Source of the DNA: Pseudobutyrivibrio xylanivorans
GTDB lineage: Bacteria; Bacillota; Clostridia; Lachnospirales; Lachnospiraceae
Assembly (NCBI RefSeq): GCF_010906925.1
Contig: NZ_VTVE01000004.1
Location: 1 to 64,000, forward strand
Direction: 5' to 3'
Length of the DNA: 64,000 bases
Position 1 is the first letter of the stretch, and the number at the start of each line of letters is the position of its first letter. The notes beneath the pieces are model-generated. The model searched no databases, was not told the DNA's origin, and was given only the letters and a program-made list of their open reading frames with translations. Below are positions 44,254-52,715 of this stretch, piece by piece. The position numbers and the translations under genes are program-made.

Positions 44254-45359
44254 TGAAGAATTTATTAGTTGTTAGTTGCGTAAGTGATGATGTAAAAGCA
44301 CCTCTTTCAATGTATATACTGAAGAATTTTACAGCTGATGTTGTGACAGGTGTTGACAAATATTCAAAGGAGTTTGACGCTGAAACAATCTATCTTCTTC
44401 CAGAAGGCGAAGATGTTTCAGGCTTGAATGGAGAGATTGTTCATACAAGCCAGATTTCTCCAACTCTTAATAACCCATACTCAGTTGCTCAGGTTTTATC
44501 AGGCAATTTGCCTCGTCCTATGATTCAGGATGACTATGTGGCAGTGTACGATGGCAAGGCGGTATCCGTTATTACACCTGAGGCGGCATACGGTATGACT
44601 AAGGGATTTGAGGAAAAGTTCGTTGCCATAAACAAGGGTGAGAATACTGAAATCAAGAAGGTAAATGTAGGCCAGCCAGTTGGAGAATTAGCGGCTGTTG
44701 ATGGTGCCAAGGCAGTACTTTTTGGCGGTTTAAAAGGTAAGTTTGTTTCAGGCTCTGAGGCTGCAAAGCTTAAAATTGATGAGACAGAAAAATTCAGCTC
44801 TATAACAATTTATGATGAGAGCGAATGTATTGTGGATGCATGTGTTCAGCTGATGAATAAAGCATACGAAATGTCCTGTGGCAAATGTGTTTTATGCCGT
44901 GAGGGCACATCACAGTTCAAGCAGATTGTGACAGAGATGACAACCGGCAAGGCGAAGATGTCTGATTTGGACCTTATCAAAGAGGTATCAGAGCTTATTT
45001 CAATCGGAGCATATTGCCCATTTGGCCAGAGCATGACAAAGCCTCTTACGTCAGCAATGGAACTTTTTGCAGATGAGTTTGAGGAACACATCAAGAAAAA
45101 GTCCTGCAAATGTGGCAAGTGCTACAAGCAAGCAGAGCTTTACTATATTGATCCAGACGAGTGTATCGGATGTGGTGAGTGTATTGATGCCTGCCCAGAG
45201 GATGCAATCGAAGGAAAAGATGGATTTATCCATATAATTGACCAGGATCTTTGCGAGCAATGCGGCAAGTGCGTATCAGCATGCGACGAAGGCTGCATTA
45301 AAACAGCCACAAAGCTTCCTAAGCTTCCAAAGAAAAAAACAAAATGCGGTAAATGGTGA
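44253..45359 (+). CDS. NuoF-C-terminal-like iron-sulfur protein with two ferredoxin clusters
   Basis: The 368 residues have no FMN/NADH domain at the N-terminus. The middle carries the NuoF cluster motif SCGKCVLCREGTSQF with a later Cys in GAYCPFGQS. The C-terminus has two [4Fe-4S] motifs (CIGCGECIDACPEDA, CEQCGKCVSACDEG) and a Lys-rich end. Similar C-terminal halves occur in HydB/NfnB-type complexes. It is translationally coupled to the GltD-like gene, so the two likely form one electron-transfer complex; bifurcation cannot be claimed from sequence. Confidence 0.82.
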   Translation: MKNLLVVSCVSDDVKAPLSMYILKNFTADVVTGVDKYSKEFDAETIYLLPEGEDVSGLNGEIVHTSQISPTLNNPYSVAQVLSGNLPRPMIQDDYVAVYDGKAVSVITPEAAYGMTKGFEEKFVAINKGENTEIKKVNVGQPVGELAAVDGAKAVLFGGLKGKFVSGSEAAKLKIDETEKFSSITIYDESECIVDACVQLMNKAYEMSCGKCVLCREGTSQFKQIVTEMTTGKAKMSDLDLIKEVSELISIGAYCPFGQSMTKPLTSAMELFADEFEEHIKKKSCKCGKCYKQAELYYIDPDECIGCGECIDACPEDAIEGKDGFIHIIDQDLCEQCGKCVSACDEGCIKTATKLPKLPKKKTKCGKW

Positions 45360-45363
45360 AAGG

Positions 45364-45407
45364 AAACCCGTGCAACGAAAGCTTGTCTTTTATTGCACGG
45401 GTTTTTT
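45364..45407 (+). terminator. Intrinsic terminator after the electron-transfer pair
   Basis: A 12-bp stem AAACCCGTGCAA/TTGCACGGGTTT and a T run. The gap to 45588 shows no gene. Confidence 0.88.
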
Positions 45408-45588
45408 CTGTCCTTTTTTTGAATGCAATAATAGATAAAGATTCAGGAACTTGATAGAAGTTGTATGTAGCCTGTGATGATACATTAATAGCAAGAAAAT
45501 AAGAACCATGCACGAGCAAAATGCTTGGGTAAACTAGTGATTTTGCTTGTGAATGAGAATTAGAAAGATCGTTTTAAAGGAGAAGAAA

Positions 45589-47037
45589 ATGGAAAACTTG
45601 AAAACACAGATAGTTGTCATTGCAGGTGGTCCATCTGGTATGTCGGCAGCGGTTCAGGCAGCTGAAGATGGAGCAGAGGTCATTGTAATTGAAAAGGCAA
45701 ACATCACAGGTGGTGCAGCTAACATGGGTATGGGCCCACTTGGTATTGGAACAAAATATCAGCAGGAGCAGATGATTGATATCACTGTTGAGAAGGCATT
45801 TAACATGTTTATGGATTACACACATTACAATGTTGATGCACGACTCATCAAGCGATATTTCGAGCAGTCTGGCGAGACAATTGAGTGGTTAGAAGATATG
45901 GGCGTTGAGTTTGAAGGCGCTTTCAAATATTTCCCACAGTCAGAGGCTACATGGCACATTGTAAAAACAGGAAATAAAATCGGACCACGTGCAGCTGGTC
46001 ATATGAATAAGGCTCTTCTTAACAAGGCTCAGGAGCTTGGCGTAAAGGTTCTTCTTGAGACAGCTGGTAAGAAGATTTTGAAGGATGATGAAGGCAAGGT
46101 ATGCGGCGTTGTTGCAGTTAACAAAGATGGTGAGGAATTCACAATTGAATGTCAGGCAGCAATCATCGCAACAGGTGGTGCTGGTAACAATCCAGAGCTT
46201 ATAAAAGAGGAAATCGGCTTAGAGTTTGGCAAGGATGTATTTAACTTTGCTATTCCTGGTCTTATGGGCGATGGCCTTAAGATGGCTTGGGAGGCAGGTG
46301 CTGATCACCTTCCAGTTAGAATTGAGCAGGCATGTGATGTAGGTGGCGGCGAGGAAGCTTCTGCATCAGTTAAAAACGTGCTTAGACAGCCAAACCTTCT
46401 CGTTAACAAGTTTGGTAAGAGAATCATGAATGAAGAGTTCATGCAGAATACAACATACCTTTCAAATGTTGCTATGCACCAGAAGGACAAGACAATTTAC
46501 TCTATCGTAGATTCTTCAATTGTTAAGTCATACATCAAAAATGGCGTAGATGTAACTAGCCTTGTTACTCCAGATCCAGATGTATCTGATTTCAATGAGG
46601 GAATGGAGGAGCTTCTTGCAAAGGGTTCAAAGAACTTCTTCAAGGCAGATACTATTGAGGAGCTTGCTGAGCAGATTGGCATTGACCCAGAGGTTCTTGC
46701 AGAGACAGTTGATGATTACAATGATTACTGCGAAGGCAGAGATGAAGAGTTCTTCAAGAACTACAGATTCCTTCGCAAGTTAAAGAAGGGGCCATTCTAC
46801 GCAGGTGCTTTCCATCCAGGCGGATACGGAACAGTAGGTGGAATTCGTATAAACGAAAATTGCGAATGCTGCGATAAGGACTTTATGCCTATTCCAGGAC
46901 TTTATGCTTGCGGTGCTGATTCATGCAACATTTACGATGACAGTTACATGTTCTTGCTTCCAGGTAACTCAATGGGATACGCAGTCAACACAGGACGTAT
47001 CGCAGGTATGGAAGCTGCAGAGTATATTGAAGATTAA
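45589..47037 (+). CDS. FAD-dependent fumarate-reductase-type flavoprotein
   Basis: The 482 residues belong to the FAD_binding_2 family: N-terminal FAD site VVIAGGPSGMSAAVQAAEDG (Ala-Gly-Gly in place of the usual Gly-x-Gly start), EKANITGGAANMGMGPLG, and a C-terminal GGIRINENCE and GMEAAEYIED. ATG 45589 follows AAAGGAGAAGAAA; 45553 lacks such a site. Members reduce C=C bonds (fumarate, urocanate, enoates) or oxidise steroids. Standing before C-glycoside genes, a role in reducing an aglycone double bond with electrons from the preceding complex is plausible, but substrate is unknown. The heme-binding domain of respiratory forms is absent. Confidence 0.85.
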   Translation: MENLKTQIVVIAGGPSGMSAAVQAAEDGAEVIVIEKANITGGAANMGMGPLGIGTKYQQEQMIDITVEKAFNMFMDYTHYNVDARLIKRYFEQSGETIEWLEDMGVEFEGAFKYFPQSEATWHIVKTGNKIGPRAAGHMNKALLNKAQELGVKVLLETAGKKILKDDEGKVCGVVAVNKDGEEFTIECQAAIIATGGAGNNPELIKEEIGLEFGKDVFNFAIPGLMGDGLKMAWEAGADHLPVRIEQACDVGGGEEASASVKNVLRQPNLLVNKFGKRIMNEEFMQNTTYLSNVAMHQKDKTIYSIVDSSIVKSYIKNGVDVTSLVTPDPDVSDFNEGMEELLAKGSKNFFKADTIEELAEQIGIDPEVLAETVDDYNDYCEGRDEEFFKNYRFLRKLKKGPFYAGAFHPGGYGTVGGIRINENCECCDKDFMPIPGLYACGADSCNIYDDSYMFLLPGNSMGYAVNTGRIAGMEAAEYIED

Positions 47038-47053
47038 TAACGAAAGCTGAGAA

Positions 47054-47139
47054 CACTGGTTACGGCCACAAGCCTTTGATTCTCTCTGCTCGACAACACG
47101 TCTCGCTTGAGAGAACAAAGAGCTTGATGCCTACCAGTG
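47054..47139 (-). ncRNA. Structured intergenic element, copy 4 (reverse strand)
   Basis: On the minus strand: outer stem CACTGGT/ACCAGTG; inner stem CAAGC-T-CTTTG paired with CAAAG-GCTTG and CTCTC/GAGAG; loop GAGACGTGTTGTCGA; GTAACC at the right. The only copy read opposite to the genes. Confidence 0.6.
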
Positions 47140-47157
47140 AATATAGCGTATTGATGA

Positions 47158-47240
47158 GCTTGTAGTTCACAATCTCTGAGATCTCTGCAAGTGACATTTA
47201 GTCACTGAAAGAGATACTCAGGATTGTGAATGTAACAAGC
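47158..47240 (+). ncRNA. Structured intergenic element, copy 3
   Basis: Outer stem GCTTGT/ACAAGC; inner stem TTCACAATC-T-CTGAG with CTCAG-GATTGTGAA; loop with GACATTTAGTCACTGA. GTAAC is conserved and GCGGACTAT after it is shared with copy 5. It lies 18 nt before the deglycosidase B gene's ribosome site. Confidence 0.65.
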
Positions 47241-47263
47241 GGACTATTAGGGAGGAAATAAAA

Positions 47264-47656
47264 ATGGCAGGAAGACCTATATATAGACCATCCAGCTTTA
47301 AGAATGTAGAGCGCGACGGCAATGTAGTTGGTTTTTCATTTGATTGGAAAGCCCAGTACTATCGTTCTTTTACCCTTTCAATTTTAAGAGATTTGGTAAT
47401 TAAAGTAGATGGTCAGGAATATAACAGAGACGATATTAGTATTACAGTAAACGGGGCTACATTTACACTTGAGGAATGTAGAACAGTGGTTGATCCAGAG
47501 TATAGATGGGAATTTGGTGAGTACGCAACAGTTACAGTATTAAAAGAGGGCGGCCTTTCAAAGGGTAAGCATTACATCGAAGCAGTACAGAAAATTGCTC
47601 CTTCATATATGCCATTCGTGATTGAGGCTCCATGTAACACAGAATTCGAAATATAG
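47264..47656 (+). CDS. C-glycoside deglycosidase beta subunit (CGDB/DUF6379), DgpB-like
   Basis: The 130 residues match the CGDB family: RPIYRPSSFKNVERDG, KAQYYRSFTLSILRDL, FTLEECRT, RWEFGEYATVTV and PSYMPF. In known systems this small beta-sandwich protein pairs with a TIM-barrel subunit to cleave the C-C bond of 3-oxo-C-glucosides such as those from puerarin. The TIM-barrel gene follows 16 bp on. TAGGGAGGAAATAAA is a strong ribosome site. Substrate is not determinable here. Confidence 0.88.
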   Translation: MAGRPIYRPSSFKNVERDGNVVGFSFDWKAQYYRSFTLSILRDLVIKVDGQEYNRDDISITVNGATFTLEECRTVVDPEYRWEFGEYATVTVLKEGGLSKGKHYIEAVQKIAPSYMPFVIEAPCNTEFEI

Positions 47657-47672
47657 TCAGGAGGACAGATAA

Positions 47673-48728
47673 ATGAGCGATATTAAAAGATGTGTGTCTC
47701 TATATAGCTATCAGGACGAGTTCTATCTTGGAAAGCTTGATTTAGAGGGATGCTTGAGGGAGACAGCTGCAACAGGAGCAACAGGTGTAGAGCTTCTTGC
47801 AGAGCAAATGATTAGAAAATTTCCACTTCCAATTGAAACTAAAGATTTCAGAGACCAGTGGTTTGAGTGGATGAAAAAATATAATCTTACACCAGCATGT
47901 TATGATGCATTTTTGGAGAACCATATTTATGACAACCGTACTCTCACTTTAAAAGAGCAGGTTAACATGATGAATAGAGATATTCGTCTTGCTTCACTTC
48001 TTGGATTTCCAGTGCTTCGTACATTGGTTTCGACTCCAATGGATGTGATCGAAGGAAGCTTGCCTTATGCAGAGGAGATGGGTGTAAAAATCGGTCTTGA
48101 AGTACATGCACCATTCTCGCTTAATTCAGGCTGGGCAGATGGATACATGGAAATGATTAAAAGAACAGGCACAAAGTTCTTTGGATTTGTTCCAGATATG
48201 GGTATCTTCTGCAAGAATATTCCTGATGTTGTCCGTGACAAGGCTCGTCGTCACGGCGCAAAGGAAGAGTGCATCAAGATTGTTGATGATGCATATGCAA
48301 AGCGTGTAGCTAACGGATTTACAAAGATTAAGTATGACCTTAACCTTGGTAAGGCAAATATGGAATACCGTATGGCAAATGGAATGGCAGAAATGATGGA
48401 TGCTGTAAAGGCTGCAGGTGGTGGCCCAGCGGATTTAGAGTATGCAGGTTCTTCATTTACATATTCTTGGTCAGAGCCACAGGATATTATCGACAACATC
48501 GATTATATTTTCCATACACATGCTAAGTTCTACAATGTGCACGAGGACCTTGAAGAGACAGCTGTTGCTCTTCCAGAGGTAATCGAGGCTTACAAGAAAG
48601 CTGGTTACACAGGATTCTTAAGTTCTGAGTATGAAGGTGGAGAACACCTTAGAGCTGATTTAGATGTTGACAGTATTGAGCAGGTACGTCGTCATCAGGC
48701 AGCCATGAAAAAGTACATAGGAAAATAA
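47673..48728 (+). CDS. C-glycoside deglycosidase alpha subunit, DgpC-like TIM barrel
   Basis: This 351-residue AP-endonuclease-2-type TIM barrel is usually labelled sugar phosphate isomerase. Likely metal ligands are Glu143 and His145 (GLEVHAPFS), Asp175 (GFVPDMGIF), His281/283 (HTHAKFY) and Glu319 (SSEYEGGEH). With the CGDB partner directly upstream, the C-glycoside C-C lyase role (Mn-dependent, base-assisted elimination from the 3-keto sugar) is the best call. An ordinary isomerase without CGDB would be less consistent. The stop is followed by a terminator-like hairpin. Confidence 0.85.
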   Translation: MSDIKRCVSLYSYQDEFYLGKLDLEGCLRETAATGATGVELLAEQMIRKFPLPIETKDFRDQWFEWMKKYNLTPACYDAFLENHIYDNRTLTLKEQVNMMNRDIRLASLLGFPVLRTLVSTPMDVIEGSLPYAEEMGVKIGLEVHAPFSLNSGWADGYMEMIKRTGTKFFGFVPDMGIFCKNIPDVVRDKARRHGAKEECIKIVDDAYAKRVANGFTKIKYDLNLGKANMEYRMANGMAEMMDAVKAAGGGPADLEYAGSSFTYSWSEPQDIIDNIDYIFHTHAKFYNVHEDLEETAVALPEVIEAYKKAGYTGFLSSEYEGGEHLRADLDVDSIEQVRRHQAAMKKYIGK

Positions 48729-48793
48729 TTCAAACCAGTATTTAATAATTGCCTAGAATGCCACAAATACAAGGCTTCGAGGTGATTGATTAG

Positions 48794-48835
48794 AGGGGGA
48801 AGTAATTTACTTCTCCCTTATTTCTGTTGTATAAT
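48794..48835 (+). terminator. Hairpin ending the deglycosidase operon, overlapping the next promoter
   Basis: AGGGGGAAGTAA pairs with TTACTTCTCCCT (one mismatch) and TTATTTCTG follows. A TATAAT at 48830 with TTACTT 17 bp upstream may be the promoter of the regulator gene, giving a leader of about 20 nt. Confidence 0.55.
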
Positions 48836-48859
48836 GTTGTCCTAAAGATAGGAGATACT

Positions 48860-51271
48860 ATGAATAGTTTTAATCAATTCAAAGTTAACATATACAGAGA
48901 TATGTCTGAGTCCCAGCATCTGCATACAGATGTTGAGTTATTGTATGTCGTTGAGGGTAGTATCAACATCAAGATTAAAGATGCAGTTTTCACCCTAAAA
49001 CGAGATGATGTTTTTGTTATCAACTCAAGTATTCAGCATAGTATTGAGACAGTGGAGAAGAGTATTGTCTGCTCTATTATGTATGATTATCAGATTTTGG
49101 TTCACATCCTTAAAAAGCCTAATAGCTTTTTTATGTGCAATAGTTCTGTGGACAAGTCCAAAAGCTACAACGAGATAATTAGACTATGTCGTGATGTAGT
49201 TTATCAGCATGTTGCATCTATTAAAAAGACAGACAGTTTGATGTATAGTATGCTCTACAAATTGCTTGATGAGCTTGTTGAGCATCACATGGTTGATGAT
49301 ACTAATTCAGAGATTTCCGAGAATCATGATGCTGATGAAAAGCTTCAGATTATTATTCATTATGTTCACACCAATTATCAGGACGGCATAAGTCTTTCTG
49401 ATTTGGCAAAGCAGATGTACACATCTACATCTACGCTTTCTCGATTGTTTAAAAAGCAGACAGGGACCTATTTTGCAGAGTATGTAAATCAGGTTCGCAC
49501 TCGTTATGCAATAGATGAGCTTTTATATACAGAAAAAAATATGACTAAAATAGCCATGGATTGTGGCTTCTCAAATGCCAGTGCATTTACCAAGGTATTC
49601 AGAGAAATCTACAACATGGCACCAACTGAATATCGTCAAAAGATGAAGGGCAATGTGAAAGACGAAGTCCAGGTGGATGAGGATATCAAGGAAAAAATTC
49701 AGGCTGAGTTTAAGCGCCCAGAAGAGGACGAGTATCAAGTGGCTCCAGTTGAAACGGTTGTTGATGTACAGAACACAACTGAGCTGAAGCGCTGCTGGAA
49801 CAAGCTTATAAATGTTGGCTTTATCCATGATGTTCTCAGGGCTAATACTCAGTATCACATTGAGTATCTCCACAAGGAGTTGGGATTTACCTATGCCAGA
49901 ATCTGGATGGTATTTAACTCAAAGACTATGGTTTCTGATGGAGTTACTGTAGGTAATTACAACTTCGACATGATATTCGAGGCCCTTGATTTTCTAGTTG
50001 ACCATCACATCACTCCTTGGCTTGATTTTACTAATCGACCATATGCCAATGTGACCAATTCGGAGGAATCTGCTTGGTTTGAGGACATTCGCATTGTCTA
50101 CAAGGACAAGAGAGTTTGGGAGAATTTATACAAGCAGTTTTTCAAAATGCTAGTTCGTAGATACGGAGAAAAGGAAGTCTCTAAGTGGAGATTTGAAATT
50201 GGCTTAGAGGGATTCCATTCCGATTATGATACTTTCTATATCCTTGATGGATATGATTTTATAGACGTATATGAGTTTATTGCCCAGACTGTTAAAAAGC
50301 TGGTTCCAGCTGCCCAGGTAGGTTATTCCGCAGGCCCTGGTATTGAGGGACAGGTGTCGTTTGACACTATTCTTACCAAGCTTAGAGATTGCAAAGTACA
50401 GCCGGACTTTATCTCGGTAATATTATTCCCATATATTCCAAAGACAGTGTCGGGATTAAATGGGGGCAAGGCTCAGTTTGTGCGCTCTCAGGATCGTGAC
50501 TTCGAGGGCAATGAGCTAGAGCGTATTGGCAAAGCCTTTGATAAGCTAGGTATTCCTAGAAATAAAATTGTTATTTCTGAGTGGAACCTTACATGTTCTA
50601 ATCGCAACTATCTCAATGACAGTACATTTAGGGCTTGTCTATTTATCAGAAACATAGTTAAATTTGCTGCGGATATTGATGTGTGGGGACTTTGGTTTGC
50701 CTCAGATTGGCAGTGCAATTCATATTCAGCCAGAAATGTTATTAATGGAGGCGGAGGACTGCTCTCAAAAGATACCATTAGAAAGCCTATTTTCTACGCC
50801 ATCAAAATGATTAATCATTTAGGTAGTCAGGTGGTGGCCAGAGGAGAGAATTTCATGGTTACTAAGCTGGCAGCAGATGAGTTCCAGATTGTATGCTTCA
50901 ATTTGAATTGGTATAATTCCAGCTATTTTATCAATGCTGAAAATCAGGCTACAGTTGCCGAGGCCAAAGCATATTTTGACCAGAGCAGCACCAAGAAAAA
51001 GATAGTTATAAAGCTTTCGGGAGTCAGCGAGAATAGTGGCTACTATGTAAAGCGAAGAAGTGTTAATAGCAACCAGGGTTCTATCATTGACGAATGGGGC
51101 AAGTTTGACAACGATGAGAAGCTTGAGAGGACTGAGATTAAATATCTTCAGGAGATGTGTGTTCCACAGCTTTCTAGGACAAAGGTACAGTCCAAGGGCC
51201 ACATGCTTACACTTGAACTGGAGTTAGAGCCACAGGAATTTTGCATGCTCCACGTTCTTCCGGAATACTAA
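48860..51271 (+). CDS. AraC-family regulator fused to GH39-like domain, copy 1
   Basis: The 803 residues (start at ATG 48860 behind AGGAGATACT) have an N-terminal cupin (HTDVELLYVVEGSINI). A two-helix-turn-helix AraC domain follows around residues 170-265 (SLSDLAKQMYTSTSTLSRLFKK, IAMDCGFSNASAFTKVFREIYNMAPTEYR read separately). The long C-terminal domain resembles GH39 xylosidases. Its general acid/base position is kept (Glu450 in RFEIGLEGF) and the nucleophile is Glu574 in VISEWN. It lies between the lyase and oxidoreductase genes, so it likely controls the C-glycoside genes, sensing or cleaving a glycoside through the GH39 part. Confidence 0.85.
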   Translation: MNSFNQFKVNIYRDMSESQHLHTDVELLYVVEGSINIKIKDAVFTLKRDDVFVINSSIQHSIETVEKSIVCSIMYDYQILVHILKKPNSFFMCNSSVDKSKSYNEIIRLCRDVVYQHVASIKKTDSLMYSMLYKLLDELVEHHMVDDTNSEISENHDADEKLQIIIHYVHTNYQDGISLSDLAKQMYTSTSTLSRLFKKQTGTYFAEYVNQVRTRYAIDELLYTEKNMTKIAMDCGFSNASAFTKVFREIYNMAPTEYRQKMKGNVKDEVQVDEDIKEKIQAEFKRPEEDEYQVAPVETVVDVQNTTELKRCWNKLINVGFIHDVLRANTQYHIEYLHKELGFTYARIWMVFNSKTMVSDGVTVGNYNFDMIFEALDFLVDHHITPWLDFTNRPYANVTNSEESAWFEDIRIVYKDKRVWENLYKQFFKMLVRRYGEKEVSKWRFEIGLEGFHSDYDTFYILDGYDFIDVYEFIAQTVKKLVPAAQVGYSAGPGIEGQVSFDTILTKLRDCKVQPDFISVILFPYIPKTVSGLNGGKAQFVRSQDRDFEGNELERIGKAFDKLGIPRNKIVISEWNLTCSNRNYLNDSTFRACLFIRNIVKFAADIDVWGLWFASDWQCNSYSARNVINGGGGLLSKDTIRKPIFYAIKMINHLGSQVVARGENFMVTKLAADEFQIVCFNLNWYNSSYFINAENQATVAEAKAYFDQSSTKKKIVIKLSGVSENSGYYVKRRSVNSNQGSIIDEWGKFDNDEKLERTEIKYLQEMCVPQLSRTKVQSKGHMLTLELELEPQEFCMLHVLPEY

Positions 51272-51396
51272 AAGCAGAGGGGAGGGCCCCACTTGCAATA
51301 AAATACTATATTTGATTGCGGTGATTTTTTCCAAAATAATTGTCTTTGCAACAGATAATAAAATATTGAAAAGCTAATAAGAGAATATAAATAAGA

Positions 51397-51438
51397 AAGT
51401 CGGTATATTTTATGTAGATAAAAGATATCGACTTTTTT
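51397..51438 (+). terminator. Hairpin and T run just before the oxidoreductase gene
   Basis: AAGTCGGTAT pairs with ATATCGACTT and TTTTTTT follows, 125 bp after the regulator gene and 13 nt before the AAAGGAGAG of the next gene. It either ends the regulator transcript or is an attenuator for the Gfo/Idh/MocA gene. Confidence 0.65.
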
Positions 51439-51464
51439 TATTTATATTTATAAAGGAGAGACAT

Positions 51465-52535
51465 ATGGAAACTATCAGAATTGGTATCATAGGCCATGGT
51501 TTCATGGGCCATGAGCATGAGTCAATGCTCACACGCCTTGATGGCTACAAGGTAGTTGGTATTTCAGATATCGACCCAAAGCAGCTTGAAGACGTTAAAG
51601 AGGGCATAAAAAGATATGCTAACAATGAGGAGATGTTTAATGATCCTGAAGTTGATGTGGTTATCATTGCTGCAAACAACAATCAGCATCATGACCTTGT
51701 TATTCAGGCGGCAAAAGCCGGAAAGGATATTATCTGCGAAAAGCCGGTAGCTATGAATCTTGCAGAGCTTGATGACATGGTAAAGGTTGTAGATGAGTGT
51801 GGTGTTAATTTCACAGTTCATCATCAGAGACGCTATGACAAGGATTTCCGTACAATGAAAAATGTATTTGACAGCGAGACTCTTGGTGATGTTTATTCAA
51901 TCAAGAGCAGCTTATACGGCTTCAACGGAAATATGCACGATTGGCATGTTTACATTGCAGAGGGCGGCGGAATGCTATTTGACTGGGGTGTTCACCTTAT
52001 TGATCAGATGCTTTGGATGATGCCTGGTGCAAAGATTAAATCCGTATTTGCGGATGTAAGAAATGTAATCAACTTTGAGGTTGATGACTATTTCAAGATT
52101 CTTATGAAATTTGATAATGGAATTATGGCAGAGGTAGAGCTTGGCACATATTTCCTTACTGACAAGATGGACAACAAGTGGTTTGAACGCCACTGGATTA
52201 TGGGTGGAAACAAGGGTACGGCTTACCTTGATGGATTTGACCCACAGGGTGCTATCGTTCGCACCAATGGACTTCTACAGAATGTAGGCGGTCAGCGTAC
52301 TATGACAGCAGCGGGCCCAACTCGTTCATTTGGTCCACCACCAGAGGGCAAGCTTGTAACTGAGCCACTTCCACTTGCAGACACAACTCATGAGGATTAC
52401 TTTGAGAACTATCGTAAGGCATTTGATGGCCAAGAAGAATTCCTTGTAAAAATTCCTGAGACAAGAAGAGTTCTCAGACTTATGGAGGCTGCTAGGGAGT
52501 CAGCTCGCACAGGCAAATCAATTGATTTTGAATAG
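51465..52535 (+). CDS. Gfo/Idh/MocA oxidoreductase, candidate C-glycoside 3-oxidase (DgpA-like)
   Basis: The 356 residues start with a Rossmann fold (RIGIIGHGFMGHEHESML), then EKPVAMNLAELDDMV with the catalytic Lys-Pro motif and GGGMLFDWGVHLIDQML with the conserved Asp/His. AAAGGAGAGACAT precedes the ATG. In known deglycosidase systems an enzyme of this family oxidises the 3-hydroxyl of the glucosyl group, which primes C-C cleavage by the CGD complex. Its nearness to both CGD subunits supports that role; a different sugar or inositol dehydrogenase remains possible. Confidence 0.85.
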   Translation: METIRIGIIGHGFMGHEHESMLTRLDGYKVVGISDIDPKQLEDVKEGIKRYANNEEMFNDPEVDVVIIAANNNQHHDLVIQAAKAGKDIICEKPVAMNLAELDDMVKVVDECGVNFTVHHQRRYDKDFRTMKNVFDSETLGDVYSIKSSLYGFNGNMHDWHVYIAEGGGMLFDWGVHLIDQMLWMMPGAKIKSVFADVRNVINFEVDDYFKILMKFDNGIMAEVELGTYFLTDKMDNKWFERHWIMGGNKGTAYLDGFDPQGAIVRTNGLLQNVGGQRTMTAAGPTRSFGPPPEGKLVTEPLPLADTTHEDYFENYRKAFDGQEEFLVKIPETRRVLRLMEAARESARTGKSIDFE

Positions 52536-52543
52536 TAGACATT

Positions 52544-52614
52544 AAGTTGGTTTTGACCACAAACTTGAGGCATTTTACATAGCTAAAAGGGTTTGTGGTC
52601 GGCCAACTTTTTTA
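52544..52614 (+). terminator. Long intrinsic terminator after the oxidoreductase
   Basis: AAGTTGG...GACCACAAAC pairs with GTTTGTGGTC...CCAACTT, followed by a T run. Confidence 0.88.
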
Positions 52615-52715
52615 GTGCAACAATTTACCCCAAAACGTTGTTACTCCTGATACGTTTAAGTAAAAATCTGCAAAAAAATGAAAGCCAGTGATGGGTTTTA
52701 ATCAAGCAATATTAA

